This document shows, piece after piece, positions 48,601-62,400 of a stretch of DNA of 64,000 bases. The stretch is from Hyalella azteca (taxonomy: Eukaryota; Arthropoda; Malacostraca; Amphipoda; Hyalellidae). The notes beneath the pieces were generated by a model. It made no database searches and was not told the DNA's origin. It saw only the letters and a list, made by a program, of their open reading frames with translations. Made by a program: the position numbers and the translations under genes. The stretch is taken from positions 132,188-196,187 of the forward strand of contig NW_025932998.1 in NCBI RefSeq assembly GCF_000764305.2, in the 5' to 3' direction. The number at the start of each line of letters is the position of its first letter. The first letter of the stretch is position 1.

Positions 48601-51600
48601 TATGGCCCACAATCACTGGAGTATATGGTGGAAAAATGCCACCACAATAGACGAATTGACGCCTGGTGATGAGCAATTAGAACAATTTCCTGAATTACAT
48701 GAGAACTGCAATGCAAAAAATAGTACATTAAAGTCGGGGGCTTGATGGCAATCGGCAAAGGATACATCAAGGCCTCAGAGGTCGAAGATCAGTTTCCGTT
48801 GCGGTTGTTTCTCCGTTAAAATATACCCAGGCTTACTGTTGTTGTCTTAGCTGGATGATTTGAGATGAAACCATGCTGCTATAATCCACGGTTTAGTTCA
48901 CGCACTCACAATGAAATATTCTTTCACGCCGTTCATATAGTATGGGATTCTTTTCCGTATTTCTGAAATAATCTGCATGCATATAGCAGGATCACAAGGA
49001 AACAACTTGAAGGTTAATGAGTAAATTATAACCAGTTTTTTAAGCCAAAATGACTGCATTCTCTTATTGAGCAATTAATTCGCATGCCTATTAAGCAATT
49101 AATATTTTTGCTATAAATTATCAGCTCAAAATCACAATTGCCGTGAAAACAGAAAAGTACACGTTCTGCGTCTGTGTGAGCATCGCTTCAGTTACGTAGT
49201 GACGACAGTAAATGCACAATATTATATATCTTTATAAATAATTTAACGCAAACAGTTAGTAAGAAATTAGTAAACGAAATTGCTAAAACTATTATCATAG
49301 CTAAAAAACTAACGCCCTTTCCAGGAGCACATGAAAAAGTGAATTCAGTCTGTATGTAATGCGTAATAAATTTCTGATTACTCAGGGGTGTTAAGCTTAT
49401 TAACCCGTTGTTGTGCGAACACAATTAACCTAGAACCAGCAAAAAATAGGAAACCTCAAGAATATGACGACCAGACAGGTTGTAAAGCAGACGCCGCGTT
49501 TAGGATAGTATAGTCTTTTCGTTTACAACAAACGAAGTTCCGAACAAGGGGTGGCCTGAGGAAGCGCGTTCCACTGTTTGCGCGGAGGTTAATGCTCCAT
49601 TGTTGCAGAGGAGCCTCGTGTGAAAACTGACGCTTTGCGACTGTGGCTGCCGTGCTTGAGAATTGAAAACAAGATTTTTATTTTTCATAATATAGAGGTC
49701 ATGAGGCTAGACGACCGCAGGTCAGACGCATGTGGTGCCAACACAATCTCCAACTCTTGCTATTGCGGTGGAGTTTAAACTAATTTCTTGTCTGTGCCAT
49801 ACACTATAATGCTTGATAATTGATGCAAAGCTTTTCAACGGAAGGAAGTCCCTCGTAATCTTCAGTCTTTTAATGAAACAGAACGACCTATAAAGGTTGT
49901 ATGAATACTCAGGTCATCAGAAGAAATGATATGATCACTCATGTGAGTGATATATGAATTTGGTCAAGAAAACCAATTATTTTCAAATCTTACAGCGCCC
50001 AAGAAATCCAAATCAAATTATGGGCTCCTATCTTACTTTTTATCGAGAGCATTACATATTTAGCCCTTAGATTAAAAGAACAATACAATAACAATAGTTT
50101 TCAGATTAAAGGACAATACAATGATAATATTTTTCAGATTAAAATGACAACAGTTGGCAATTGAAAATACTTTCCCTGAGAGAGACATGTGTGTTCAGAA
50201 GCAACTGTTGGAAGAGTGAAGCACTGGCAATAAAGAACTAGACATCTTGACGAATATTCCAGCTCTCCCCACTTGGTGTCCACGTTTTTCTTGATTGTTG
50301 ATAGACACCTGCATCTAATTAACGTGGTTTTTAGCCAGTGATCTTTCCACACGATTGTGCACTTTCCAGCCAGTTGTCTGTCTTCACTTTGTTGGCGAGC
50401 GTGAGGCGCCGTGCTCGGCACAACTTTCACAGCAAGCTTAATTTATCTGCAAGAAGAGACATTGATCGAGACGATGCCTAATTTTCTCTCCACCTGAAGG
50501 AGTTTTAATTGTTAGTTTTTGGTGGGTGCCTCAGCAGAAGCAACTGGCTTCCAATAAATAATGCAACTCATAACAGTACCTAACTATCTTGAGAGACGTT
50601 AGGTTAGAAGACATGCACAACGAAAATATGCGTGCAGAGTAGGTAATGTCCAAATTAAGTTCAAAGCTGGAAGCATTTCGCGCGGATGATAAAGAAATTG
50701 CTCATATGAAAGGTTAGCTGTTGCAGAGCCAGCTCTTAAAAAGGGACTCACATATCGCACTGAAAATAATGATAATAATAAATAACTAAAATAAATAAAA
50801 AATTCGTGGCAAAGTACATCTTCCAGAATTATTTATAGAATATAAAAATAGTTAACTACACTCTACAGTGATTTACAACGATTCAATGTTACAAAAACAC
50901 TATACTTTTTACTCATGAGCGCAAAATACCGAATTAATTGACGGCTGTTTCAGGAACCGTATCAAAATAACAAAAAGCCATAGAAGAGAATTTAAATGCT
51001 GGCCAGCTTTTGAACGCTGATTGCTAACGATCTCGTGTGTCCGCAGCAAACACATGCTTCGCTCAACCAACATTTCGTCGTGAGTGCCCCACTTAGTTGC
51101 TGGTCGTTTATTTTGGTGAAAGATTCACTGATGAAACTATAGTCTATACGGTACAAACTTTCGTTTGGTTTCGGTTTCTCCAGTTGCAATAAATAAATGT
51201 AAATTTTTATTTCGATCATTATCTTCACGATTGTTCAACTGCAATTCAAAGAAAATTTATGTAGCTGCTATAAACTCATTTCCAGTCTTGGCCGGTTAAA
51301 AAAAGGACATGCGTTTTGTATTTTGGCTAATAAGTGAGTTGACCCGAGGAAGTTCATAGTACAAACGTGACTTCTTCACAGACAATGGTGACTAGCACAG
51401 TTTACGGAAACGAGGTCCCTTGAAGTCGGGTTCCTCCGCAGGGCATCACAGGTAAAGCCGCCACAACGATAATGCCTCGCCGCAGTTTTTTGTGTTTTAT
51501 TAATTATTTTTTTTCCTTTTGGCGCGCTTTGAACTACTAGTATACGTGCCCTACATTATGCGTTCAGTTGCGTCGTGTTAGATGCATCCGTTGTTTGCAG

Positions 51601-51950
51601 AAACTCAGCACAAAGGATAATTAGATCCAATGTAATTGTTTTAAATAACCGTCACTCTATGGTGAAATATTGCGTCATCCGAGATAGTTTATTTTCTAAT
51701 CATTTCGCAATATTTAATGAATTGAATGCATCATCTATTTACCGAGACCCAAAGTAAAATAGTAAAAGTTTACGGAGGAGGAAAGTTATTGGAATTATTT
51801 ATTGCTTCAGACGATTTTTCAATCTATTTTACTCTAACGATGAAAGAATAAACCAATTGACTCCCTATAGTTGTGTTATGATGAGGCATTTAGCCTAGCT
51901 AACACGACATGAGGTATTCAAGCGGAAATATGAACGATCTAAATTTTTAA
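45673..51950. other. Intergenic, no gene seen
   Basis: Nothing I can identify as a gene. A GC-richer patch at about 46400-46560 could be regulatory. A short tandem repeat (AATTAGTGATGTTTTCACT, 19-bp period) lies at about 48140-48178. Confidence 0.4.
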
Positions 51951-52012
51951 ATGCCATAGTCAGGGCATCCAAACCCAATGGATGCCATAGTCAGGGCATC
52001 CAAACCCAATGG
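51951..52012. repeat. 31-bp perfect tandem duplication
   Basis: ATGCCATAGTCAGGGCATCC plus AAACCCAATGG occurs twice in direct succession. Confidence 0.95.
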
Positions 52013-53927
52013 AACATGTGGTGATTACTTGTCTGCGAGAGAAAACTGAGTTTGCAACCAACTGGTGAGTTGTGGAGAAATAGCCGCGAGCTGAGTTTGT
52101 GCAAGAGACACCGGCACACGAGTATATGTTTGCACATGGCAGAAGGTAACAGCGCCTAAGTCTTTCATAAAGCGAGTAGCAAGCATAACACTCGATTCAT
52201 TGACGATTTTCTAACTGTTCAGTCAGTAAGGGATTAGGCCAGAAGAAACGGAGAATTTTTCATCCGTATTTTTCTAGTACGCCAATCACTCTCGAATGTT
52301 CAACTTACTATTCATCAACGTCAAAACAGGAGTTTTTAATGCTCTTGCGACTAGATCATTGTCTGAGTACAAGAGGCTCTATACGAGTCCATATGAATAG
52401 TATGAATGAATGTTATTGTAAAGTGTATCAATACAGAAAGTGCAAATATAATTTGATCAATTTAGAACGCCGAGGTGAATAAGATGCTGTGCATTCTCAG
52501 TAGCCGGTGATGACCACAGACTCCACAGGTTTGAAGCTTTTGTTAATAACGAGTCTGCGTCTCACTATACTTTTTTCATTTGAAACGATCCCAAAAGCAT
52601 TTTTAGCGATGCTCAGCGCTAAATGTCGATACAATGTTCACTTTGAGTGGGAATCCACGACGAAAGCAAGATGAGAAGTCCCGGAAAAAATTGAAGCTTT
52701 CAAATTATTCGTAATTAACTTCTTTTTACGGAATAAAACGATTCACTACGAGAAAGAACGAGATATGCCGGTTAATTTATAATGTATAGAGTATAGTTCA
52801 TAAATGAATTTTGTTCCGAAACTTTCTGACGTGTTCATAATTTTTTTCTTTTGTTTTTTGTTCTTAAAAAAAGTAACATTCCACCTTTGCATCGTTAAAT
52901 CTGTTAAATTGGTTGACGATTGGACTGGAGCTGTTTCTCCAGAGAGTATTTGAATATACCTGCTATTTCCAGAGAAATTAAATGTCGTTATGTGGGTCTT
53001 AAAATGGGTGGGCAATTTAATCAATGACAATGGCAGACAAACATTGCTAATCTCACAACTGCTTAATTAGTAATAATCAAGAGTTCATCTAATTATCCGT
53101 GATTGAATTCTTATCCAGGACGCAATTATCATTCCGACCTTAAAACTTTATTTTGGGTCAAATGGTTTTGTTGTCGCCTTAATTCATTCAGCGACGTTTC
53201 ATCTATCGCCACACTGTCCCTATCATTAGGACATGAGATTTGCGAGACTCAAAGGTTTGTTTTCAGAGAGACAATTAAAAGATTTGTTGTGATTTGAATT
53301 CATAACACGCATTATCATTTCATGTGAGCGTCATGATTATTTTCATTAAATTCCCTAGCTCGTCCAACTCCATTTTTTGTAGCTGCATGTAGCCTTTTAA
53401 GCTAAAACTATTTACTTCAATGTTCACTATAATTCAATTTAAAAATATATATATCATCAATTTTCCAGCATGAACAATATTCGTCTTATTTATGGATCAT
53501 AAAAATCCAGTTAACGACAAAAATACTTTTACGTTCTAATAATCAGGTCATTCAAAAATTGTGAATTCTGAGTAGGGTGCGTCAGCGGACAACATTTGCC
53601 AGTCATGTCTTATTTTCATTTTCTGGCCAGCGTTGTTGTGAACAACTGCTACGGTAGGTGTAAGATGCCAAGTTTTTCTCTATAATTCAATTATTATAAT
53701 GTAATTGAATGAATAAAAGTGTAACTGTCAAAACTGAATTAGCGCTTGCTCTCAATATTCTTTCGATACTGTTTTATGCTATTTTGTCATGTTATTGCTA
53801 TGCTATGTCATGTCTTTATTCTAATGACCATCATGCACTCGGGAGTTGATCGGCGCCTTCATTCCTCAATACATCAATTAACATATTGAACATTCATATT
53901 CTTTACCCCTACCTACATAATACAGAT
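52013..53927. other. Intergenic, no gene seen
   Basis: AT-rich, with short open frames only; no domain, RNA gene or repeat recognised. Confidence 0.4.
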
Positions 53928-53973
53928 TTACACTAATTAGGAAGGGGACGTTACACTAATTAGGAAGGGGACG
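53928..53973. repeat. 23-bp tandem duplication
   Basis: TTACACTAATTAGGAAGGGG plus ACG occurs twice at a 23-bp period. Confidence 0.95.
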
Positions 53974-54054
53974 GCCGTTTGTAACTTGTAAATCCAATCA
54001 GCCCCTTTGGCCACCCTCACTCTTTACAGTCAAAGATTAACAGTAATAGACAGT

Positions 54055-54130
54055 TGCGCAGGGTGGCCGAGTGGTAACAGTTAAGAGCATCAAGATTAGA
54101 GTGACAAGTCTTTGGTTCGATTGCAACAAA
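54055..54130 (+). repeat. tRNA-derived SINE head
   Basis: GCAGGGTGGCCGAGTGGTAA carries a Leu/Ser-tRNA-like A box (TGGCCGAGTGG), and GGTTCGATTGC about 55 bp later matches a B box. The acceptor and T stems do not pair properly, so this is a tRNA-derived retroelement or tRNA fossil, not a working tRNA gene. Confidence 0.6.
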
Positions 54131-54278
54131 CTACAGAAGTCAGACGGCGAGGTAGCCAGATATTTGAAAACAGCAAGATGTGAGCAGTGAATTGCTAGCT
54201 CAAAGCCCCAGCAAATTGCACACATTCCTAATAGATGGGCCTTATCACGGCCGACACAAACACTAACACATGCTTTAG

Positions 54279-54782
54279 CTATCACCCAAGGACTACTACA
54301 CACAGGACATGCATAGCCTATGTCCAGCCTCTGCTAGCAGAGGCGATCGCCAACACTATGAAAATGCTGGTGTTTTAGTGGCATCAACAAATGATATGCC
54401 CATAATTGTTTCATACAATAGTATTACAATGTGTGTAGTAGTCCTTGGTCAGAACCATAGACTTTTTTGCCAGTTTTGAAGTTCAAAATTTTGTACTAAG
54501 CAAAGTAGGTACCATTTTCCTGCCTTCATACACTGATAAAAAAAATATTTAAATGGAGTCAGTATACATTTACTCATAACATTCCGGCAAAAATTCTATT
54601 GCTCTGATAAATATAATGCCTTTGGATTCAACTCTTAAACAATTGTATGAAACAATTATGGGCATATCATTTGTTGATGCCACTAAAACAACAGCATTTT
54701 CATAGTGTAGGCGATCGCCTCTGCTAGCAGAGGCTGGACATAGGCTATGCATGTCCTGTGTGTAGTAGTCCTTGCTATCACC
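54279..54782. mobile_element. hAT-type MITE with 8-bp target duplication
   Basis: The element at 54287-54774 (488 bp) starts CAAGGACTACTACACACAGG and ends with its complement (GTGTGTAGTAGTCCTTG). It is flanked on both sides by CTATCACC (54279-54286 and 54775-54782). Eight-bp target duplications with CA...TG ends define the hAT superfamily. The arms match for about 130-145 bp. An extra copy of the right terminus sits inside, ending at 54446. No transposase. Confidence 0.88.
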
Positions 54783-56438
54783 ATAAATCCTTTTGAAGGG
54801 GCTTCAAGATTTAAAGGAGATAACGTAGACCTTTGTTGGAATCTATTTTTCTCCAAAATTATGTTGTCAAATAATCACATGTATATGTCCAACAATCAAT
54901 TTACCTGGTCCAATTATTTTACTGTTATACATTGATCTATAGCACCAGTAAATGGAAATTCCGTTTACATAAAATATCGAGTTTTTGGTCGTACGGAGGG
55001 GAATAATATAATTTCACTATATCATTCTTAATAATTCGCTCAATAGGCACAAATAACTCTCAGTCAGAAAGACGGGCGAGCACTCATAAAATTTTACAAA
55101 GCCTATGGATTCTTGTCAATATAATGTAGTTCACTCCGATGACACTTTAACCAGAGTAAACCTACCAAAAGGACTAGAGAAACGCATTAATTAAAGGAAA
55201 AATAAAGTTACAAATAGGAAGCCATTTTACTCTCTCCCAAAAAGAGGATCGGAAACCATAGACAAACTAAGCGTTTACATAAACATATTGCAGCCATGAG
55301 ACCGATGCATGGGCAGCGTCGTCGGGAAGGCTCTCAGCACACAAATTATTATCATTATTATGAAATATCTCACGTCGTTAAAAACGGAAATAAATAAAGC
55401 TGGTAGTGGCTTGAACAAGCTTTAACCAAGCGTCTTAATACCTAATTAAAATAAATTCTTATATATATGAATTTAAATATATTTATTCAGCAAGTCAGTT
55501 AACTTAAGGATAGAAAATGCAGCTGTTAAAAACCGTACGTAAAATGATGCGGTGTTTGTCGTTTTAGTGTTTGATGGCGAAGAAATGATATTTCTGCAGC
55601 GTTTGTTGTCCGCGTTAAAATAAATTTTGTCATTCAATTGCACTAGTAGATAGTAAACGATGGAAACGAATAATTAATAAAATGCATACAGGGAAAAGGC
55701 TTAAAATTGCACGTGACAATGTCGATGCTTAAAGCGAAGCACTTAAGAGTATTTGCGGAAATCACGAGTACTTAGACCAATAATAATAAAAATGCAAGAC
55801 AAATCGAGCAGAGCAGACTGGCAGGTTTCAAATACGGGTTGAAACAAAGAAGTGCAGTAAATAAAGGTAACGCACCAAAAATTTGGAAAGTCTTAAAACG
55901 GGGATGGGTAGAGGGAGAGAGTGAGTGCTATCCTTAATCATGAAATCCTCCGAAAATGAGGAAAAATTCCAGCACTTTAATTATGTGGAGCTAATTCAAA
56001 GCAGTCATGCATGCTCCAAAACTTATGATCTAGATGTTTGAGCGTTGTGAGAGGAGAGCGCTAATCATTTTAAAACTATGATTCGCCATTGAACTTGGGA
56101 AGGCAGATTGAAATTATGATTTAAAATTAAATAATTATCTATGTCAGATTAATACTAACTAATAATAGGAACAAATTTTTGAGAATTAGAATAGAAAAGA
56201 AGAATACGAAATCAAACCATACAAAGCATCAATAAATAAAATTCCAGTAGGAATGGTGTTGATGAAAACCAATCAAAAGGAAACCAAATTCTATCGAAGC
56301 CCCCGTGTACTAGTGAACGCGGATGGTAAAGCATGGCAAACTTTGTCTCGCCGAGTTTATCACTAGACTCATAACAATAAGTTACGAAGATCAAGTTCTA
56401 CGTAACGAGGTACTACAGGGCGACAGGAAATGCTATCA
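54783..56438. other. Intergenic, 3' of TPP2
   Basis: AT-rich. Likely includes the TPP2 3'UTR at its right edge; no other gene recognised. Confidence 0.45.
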
Positions 56439-59400
56439 TCAGAAAGAGAGATATTTTTCGGGAAATCTTAGTGGTAAGCTTCTGAAAATTTCTTCAACAA
56501 TGTGATGGTAGCCGAGCAGGTGATAGAGCGTCGCCAGGCGCAGAGTGCCCTCTTTCAGATGCTTATCTTCGAGGTGCTTCAGTAGCAGCCGAGCTGCGGT
56601 AGCGTACAGACGTCTCACTTGGTAGTAGCTCACGAAAAAGCTCATCACCTTTAAAATAACAAATAATTAAATGATATGAATCACATATAAAGACTTTATC
56701 TCAGTGCGGCTATCGCTCATCACAGCTTATGTGATCGGTTAGCTTTGGTCTCGCGAAAAATAAGGTTAGCTTTGGTTTTTCTCGCGAAAAAACACCTGAA
56801 ATTGACGAGCGAACACTTACCATGTTACACACGTGACAGTTGACATTCTACTACATTCGTATTGAAATTATATACTTAACAGTTACAGTTATCTTAGAAC
56901 CATTTTCCGAGTTTACAAAAGCGTGACAATTCATTTAAAAAAATGTATGTAAACAAAATCCAAACTTAAAATAAACAAGACATACAGGTTTGAGGCTAAC
57001 AATAATAATAAATAATATGAGTGTTACTGACAATAAAAGAAGTAGGTATACAGGTCCTAGATCCGACGTGAAACAATTTCATCAGAGCGTTCAAAGAATT
57101 AATATTTCTGAACGGTTCAATACTTACTATGAACCTGTAATGCAATGAACAAAATTTCCTAAATTGACACGGACGTGATTCCTAGATATGGGTGTCCGGA
57201 TTGTAAGTTATGCCTATTCAAGATGCATCACAAAATTCGTGAACATAAGCGCGTCATGTCAATACTCTAGTTGAGCTACTTTGTCACAAATTAAAAAATT
57301 TCAGCCGATTGAGCCAAGTAAACTCAATTCAAATCTGTAAATTATACGATAATAAAAAATGCATTGGTTGCTATAGTGGCTGGGAGCTGTACCTTGGCAT
57401 CTGAGGGCTCGATGAGCTTGAGGATGGTTATAGCAATGCTGTCGAGTTCGGTGAGCACGGCGTCAGGGGGCAGCGGATACGAGGTCTCGGATGTACCGGA
57501 AGAGGGATACCAGTACAAGAGGCGAGGCACGTATGGGAAAGCCAGTGCCAAGCCTTTCTTGCAGAGTGCGTCAATGATTGCCATCTTGTGACGTTCCATC
57601 TACAAACAAACAAACAAACCAGTGCAAGGGAAAATGATGCTCTAGCTTATGTAGATGCTATTGTAGCTGCTGCACTAGATTTGTTTTTAACATGGAATAT
57701 TTTCACTTAGAATCGCTAATACAATATGATTTACACGACTATTCTAAAAACGACTGATTACTCAAGATAAATCAGTAGGTCATTCAACTGGAAGATCAAC
57801 AAATTGCTAATTGTGTATTTATTTCAATAGTAAATTAGTCGTAGGGAAATAATTCGAAGAAACTCACTTGCACCTTCGTTTTGTTGGCATCAGATCTAGC
57901 ATCAAGCTTGGTGCCCAGAAAAGACAGTAGCTCGGGAAGGTCAACACACTTGAGAACCTGTGACGACGCTTCAACAACAGCATCTCGCCACTGCAGCCAA
58001 ATGTCTCGGCGCCGCTTTATGCCAGACGACTCATCTTCTTCAGAAACTTCTTGGTTTTCTTCAGGTATAGGAGGATGCGGGTCTTCTTGTTGATCACATT
58101 GAGCTTCCACTTCAGAAGTTGCAGTTGTCGTGGTGGCTTGTTCAGGTTCTGAAGCAGCTTCCACAGTTGAGATGACTTCGGCTTCCTCGTTTTGGTGGCA
58201 CGTGCAGAAGTCGTCGTAAGCTGCATACGTGCACACCGTTGAGGCTCCAAAGGGAGGAGTGTTGAAATGGTTGTCGATATTTAATAGTCTAGCCACATGA
58301 GTCTGTAAGAAATTCGGGTGCTCCTGACACACTTCTCGATACAGTGTTTCACTCGCACTGTACTCTGAAAAGTGAATGCATTACATTTAGCGTCGTGGAA
58401 TGTCAAACGATTTCAAAGAGAGATCCAAGCAAAGAGAGAGAAAGAATTAAAATATTTATTAAAATCCAAGCAAGACTCCAATTGTTGCAAATATTCATTA
58501 ATTAAAAAACTTTTAAACCTATAACATAGAACGACAAAAAAATGTGGTCTTTCTATTATTGGATAATACAGGATTTTTTTCCACAACCTGGTATTAGAAC
58601 AGTAACTATGAATTTACAGTAATATAAATGATGGAAAGAGATCAAAACTTACCAAGTTTTGTGATCCAGTTAATCTTCATGTCCCTGACAGCGTCTGAGT
58701 ACTCTGAGGTAACCTTGCTCTCCTTGCGAGCGTCGTCTCCTGCAGCAGTGGGACCGCGTTTCTTCCAGTTGATGGGCTCGCACAGCACGATGCGCAGGGG
58801 GTACAAGTCCTACGAACGTTACAAGTCGGCATAAGAACTCTCAGCTAAAGAAATTTCAAACATGATTTGATTTTCCCGAAGTGAAATCAACACCATGCTT
58901 CATAATATTTATGAACTGTAATAGCGCTTTTGTAAATTGTAAAATTAAAGGATTAAAACATTGATTTATGTAAGCTGAGTATGTGTTGGATTATTAAAGA
59001 TTTTATTCAAACACAGTTTAGAAGGTTTGCACTCACCACTCGCCTGGCGAGATCATCCTTGGCGAAGCTGACTGTGCCGGACAATACATGGCCCGCTGAC
59101 AGATTTAGTGACTTGAAAACTCTGAAAAACAGGACGAATTTATTTAGCGTGCATTATCAACACGCATTTTTTCATACTAATACGTAATGAGGAAATATTT
59201 AATACATTATATACAATAATTTCAACGTTGGCAGCAAATTCTTTCAGCTGGCATAGCACTATATTGGGCAATATAAAAATTTTAGACATAGATAATGGAG
59301 TCAAAAGAAAAGTAACGCAGATAGTATCTCCATGATTTACTTGTCTTGTAAGTTTGGCATATTGAAGAAGATGGGCACAATCTCGCCAGGCTGCATGACG

Positions 59401-62400
59401 CTGCAGCCCATTTTCTTGCCGCCGGTCAACGCGTTGTAATGAGTCGCATAGGCGTCTAGCTTCACCTAAACAAAAATAATACTCTTGTGAAAAAATTATG
59501 TCTTACAAATCGCACGATAATCTAGAAATTCGGAAGAGCCAAAATTCAAGTTTCTGCTTTGATTCCAACAAATTTCTGAAGCATGTGTCTCAAGTGGCGT
59601 CTCACTTGCTCATGCACCTTCATCAAAGAAAACCCTGATCAATAAATTCTCATCAGCTGAAAATTGAAACAATACCTAACTTTTCTAGCTTACCTAAAAA
59701 TTATGTGGCGATATTTTCATGGAACATTTAGATAAAATAATAATTACGAATGTCGGACCGGCATACCTCTTGTGATAATTTAGTGATGATGGTCATGGGC
59801 ATTTCCTGGAGCTTCTCGAGAAGTTCAGTTTTCTCGTGTCGAACGTGTTGCTTCACTACGTACTCTCCCTTGTCAAGCTTGATGCTGTACTTGTGACTGT
59901 ATGCATCACCAGCTCCAAGGTATTGCTTCTTACTATCAAACAACATCCAGAGCTGAGACTCCACAGCGGACTCGTACAAGTAGTCGTTCAGTAGACAGCA
60001 CTTGGGCTGCACCTATTGCCACAAGAAAAATAGTTCATTAAAAATTAGCACTGGTTGCAAAGTTGAAAAAGATGTGAGGCAGAAAAAAAAAACAAATGAC
60101 CGAATTAATTGGCTCCTCTACGATGATGGTTGTCATATTTTCGTTAAAAGCTGCCCAAAATTTCTTGTTATGATTACTGAAATCAGAAGGGAAAATACCG
60201 AATTATTTACTGAATTCCAAAGCATTCACAGGAATTCGGTATATTAGAGGGAATTTTATTTTTAGTAGCGGAATTATGAGCATCATAAAACGGGGACGTG
60301 AGGGTTAGATCAAAACTTGAAATTTGATGTTAAAGCTGAAACAAGTAAATTCAGGTTTAATAGTTATTCACGGGGTACAATATAAGGACGGATAACACTC
60401 TTCAAAAGGCCGGAATTCAGAGTGTTAATTAAACTTGCGAAGCCATAAGATATATTGATCACATTGCCATTCTAGGGATACATCAACAGTCGTCCATGTT
60501 ATTCCTAGGTATATAGAGTCTGATCCGTAGACAGAGCATTACACTGAACCGAACTTTAAGGTCTAGAAATCAACATTATAGAAGCCTCGCTTTACGTTTG
60601 TGTAAGCCGAACCTCAGTAGTTTTAGGGACCGACAGCGCGTAGGAGAGAACCAACTGATAGATCGGCCGCCCCACGGGTATGGTGTCCCTTAGGCCACCC
60701 AGCACCTCGATGCGAGACTCGTATGGCAACAGCGACTGTAGAAACGTCATTATAATTAGTTTCAATTTGAATAATAGACACAATTGATTGAAGATACTTA
60801 ATTAAACAAAGTTAATTATTGCTACCTATTAAAAAATACTAACCTAAGTGCAAGTTTTATAATAAAATTACATAGTAATTATGAATATTGAGCACTGGAA
60901 TCGCACGACAAATTTGAGAATGTTAATATTATGTCACTAAGTATTGCAAATAAGAAAGGAAAAGATTAACACGTCGCAATCTGTATTACAAGTGGCAATT
61001 GTTTTGAAAGTTTCTTACTATTAGTTCAAGGCCTCTGTCAACTAGGCATTCAGATCAGGCTATCTCGCGTAGAATATCTATAAGAGTAAATACGTCTGGC
61101 ATTGACAGCACTGAACCGACGCAACCCTTATAGGTACGTTAGTGGCATCCCAGAAATTCTCATGTCTCCCCATATTGTAACTACCCGACACTGGTTTGTT
61201 CTACTTCAATGGCGATCAAGATGTAACCTTCACATGTTCTGTGACACGGTAATAGACAATATAAAAAATATTGTCCATCCCACACCATTCTGCCGGTCTG
61301 AATTAAACATCGATCGGGCAAATAAGTGATGATTCGATCAACCAGGAAGTCAGCGACAACACTGCAGTAACCATCATAGTTAGCAAACTATTTACTACGG
61401 CAATAAATAACCTCAGATATACAAAACAAGACTAAAACTTACCTGGACGTGATGTTTGACAACAGCTTGGGCCCAGATCTCTTCAGACCGTAGCTTGGAG
61501 ATAACATCAACGCGCTGCACGGAGCTGTTTGAGAAGAGCGTGATGTTGTCGCTGGTGGGCCTAATGCCGTGGAATGACACGGAAAATTCGATGGTGGTGT
61601 CGTGGGGCGCTGCCCACCAGCGGGCTACACACAACTCCAGGGTCAGGCCAGGGTTCACAGCAAACGATGTCACTGATTGCTCCTCGGGGTACAAGCACGA
61701 GAACGTCTGCACCCAGGAAGAAGATAATTTAGTTAGGAAATAAGGTATACTCTAATAAATATCAAGTGTTTAGTGAAACTAACGGCGAAAAAGTGCAGAG
61801 AATACACTGTAACACATTTCCGTCACGTAAGCTATTACAAGTACAGGAGCGTCATGATATTAAGATATAATTAATACAGCCAAATGATAACGCTAAAAAA
61901 GTTTCCAACCAATCGGTAAGAATTTCGTGCCTCAGGAAAATTGTTTAATCAAGTTTGAGATAAGAGAGTACAAGTTTGGCAAAGCCATTTTTCAAGACGC
62001 AGAGTAATAAGCATTTATGTATTTCAATTTATTGTAACTTGGCAAATCAGTATAAAAAACTCATGTCACCAAATAATACGCCTTCTCTTCCGTGTCAAAT
62101 GACTTTACTTTCCACCAGCGCTAAGCAAACTAAACCGTTTTTCTGTCCTCATTCTTATTTGGTGAAAGTTCCTGCCTTAAATTTTAAGCCCGTCTACGTC
62201 ATACCTCATTTATTTTCAAACCAACGTAATACTTCCATAACATAACACATAAATTACTTTAATTTGTCATTTAGCTTAGACTAGAGGAGCCAAAGGCCCA
62301 AAACCTTAAAATAAACCTTAAATGCCCTACCTTGTAGTGGTCGTAATTAAGCACACAGCACTGAGGGAAGTACTACCTTGTAGTGGTCGTAAGTAAGCAC

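Noticed and set aside
54055..54130. A functional tRNA-Leu/Ser gene
   Set aside because: A and B boxes are present but acceptor and T stems do not pair, and no proper variable arm can be drawn; treated as SINE-derived.
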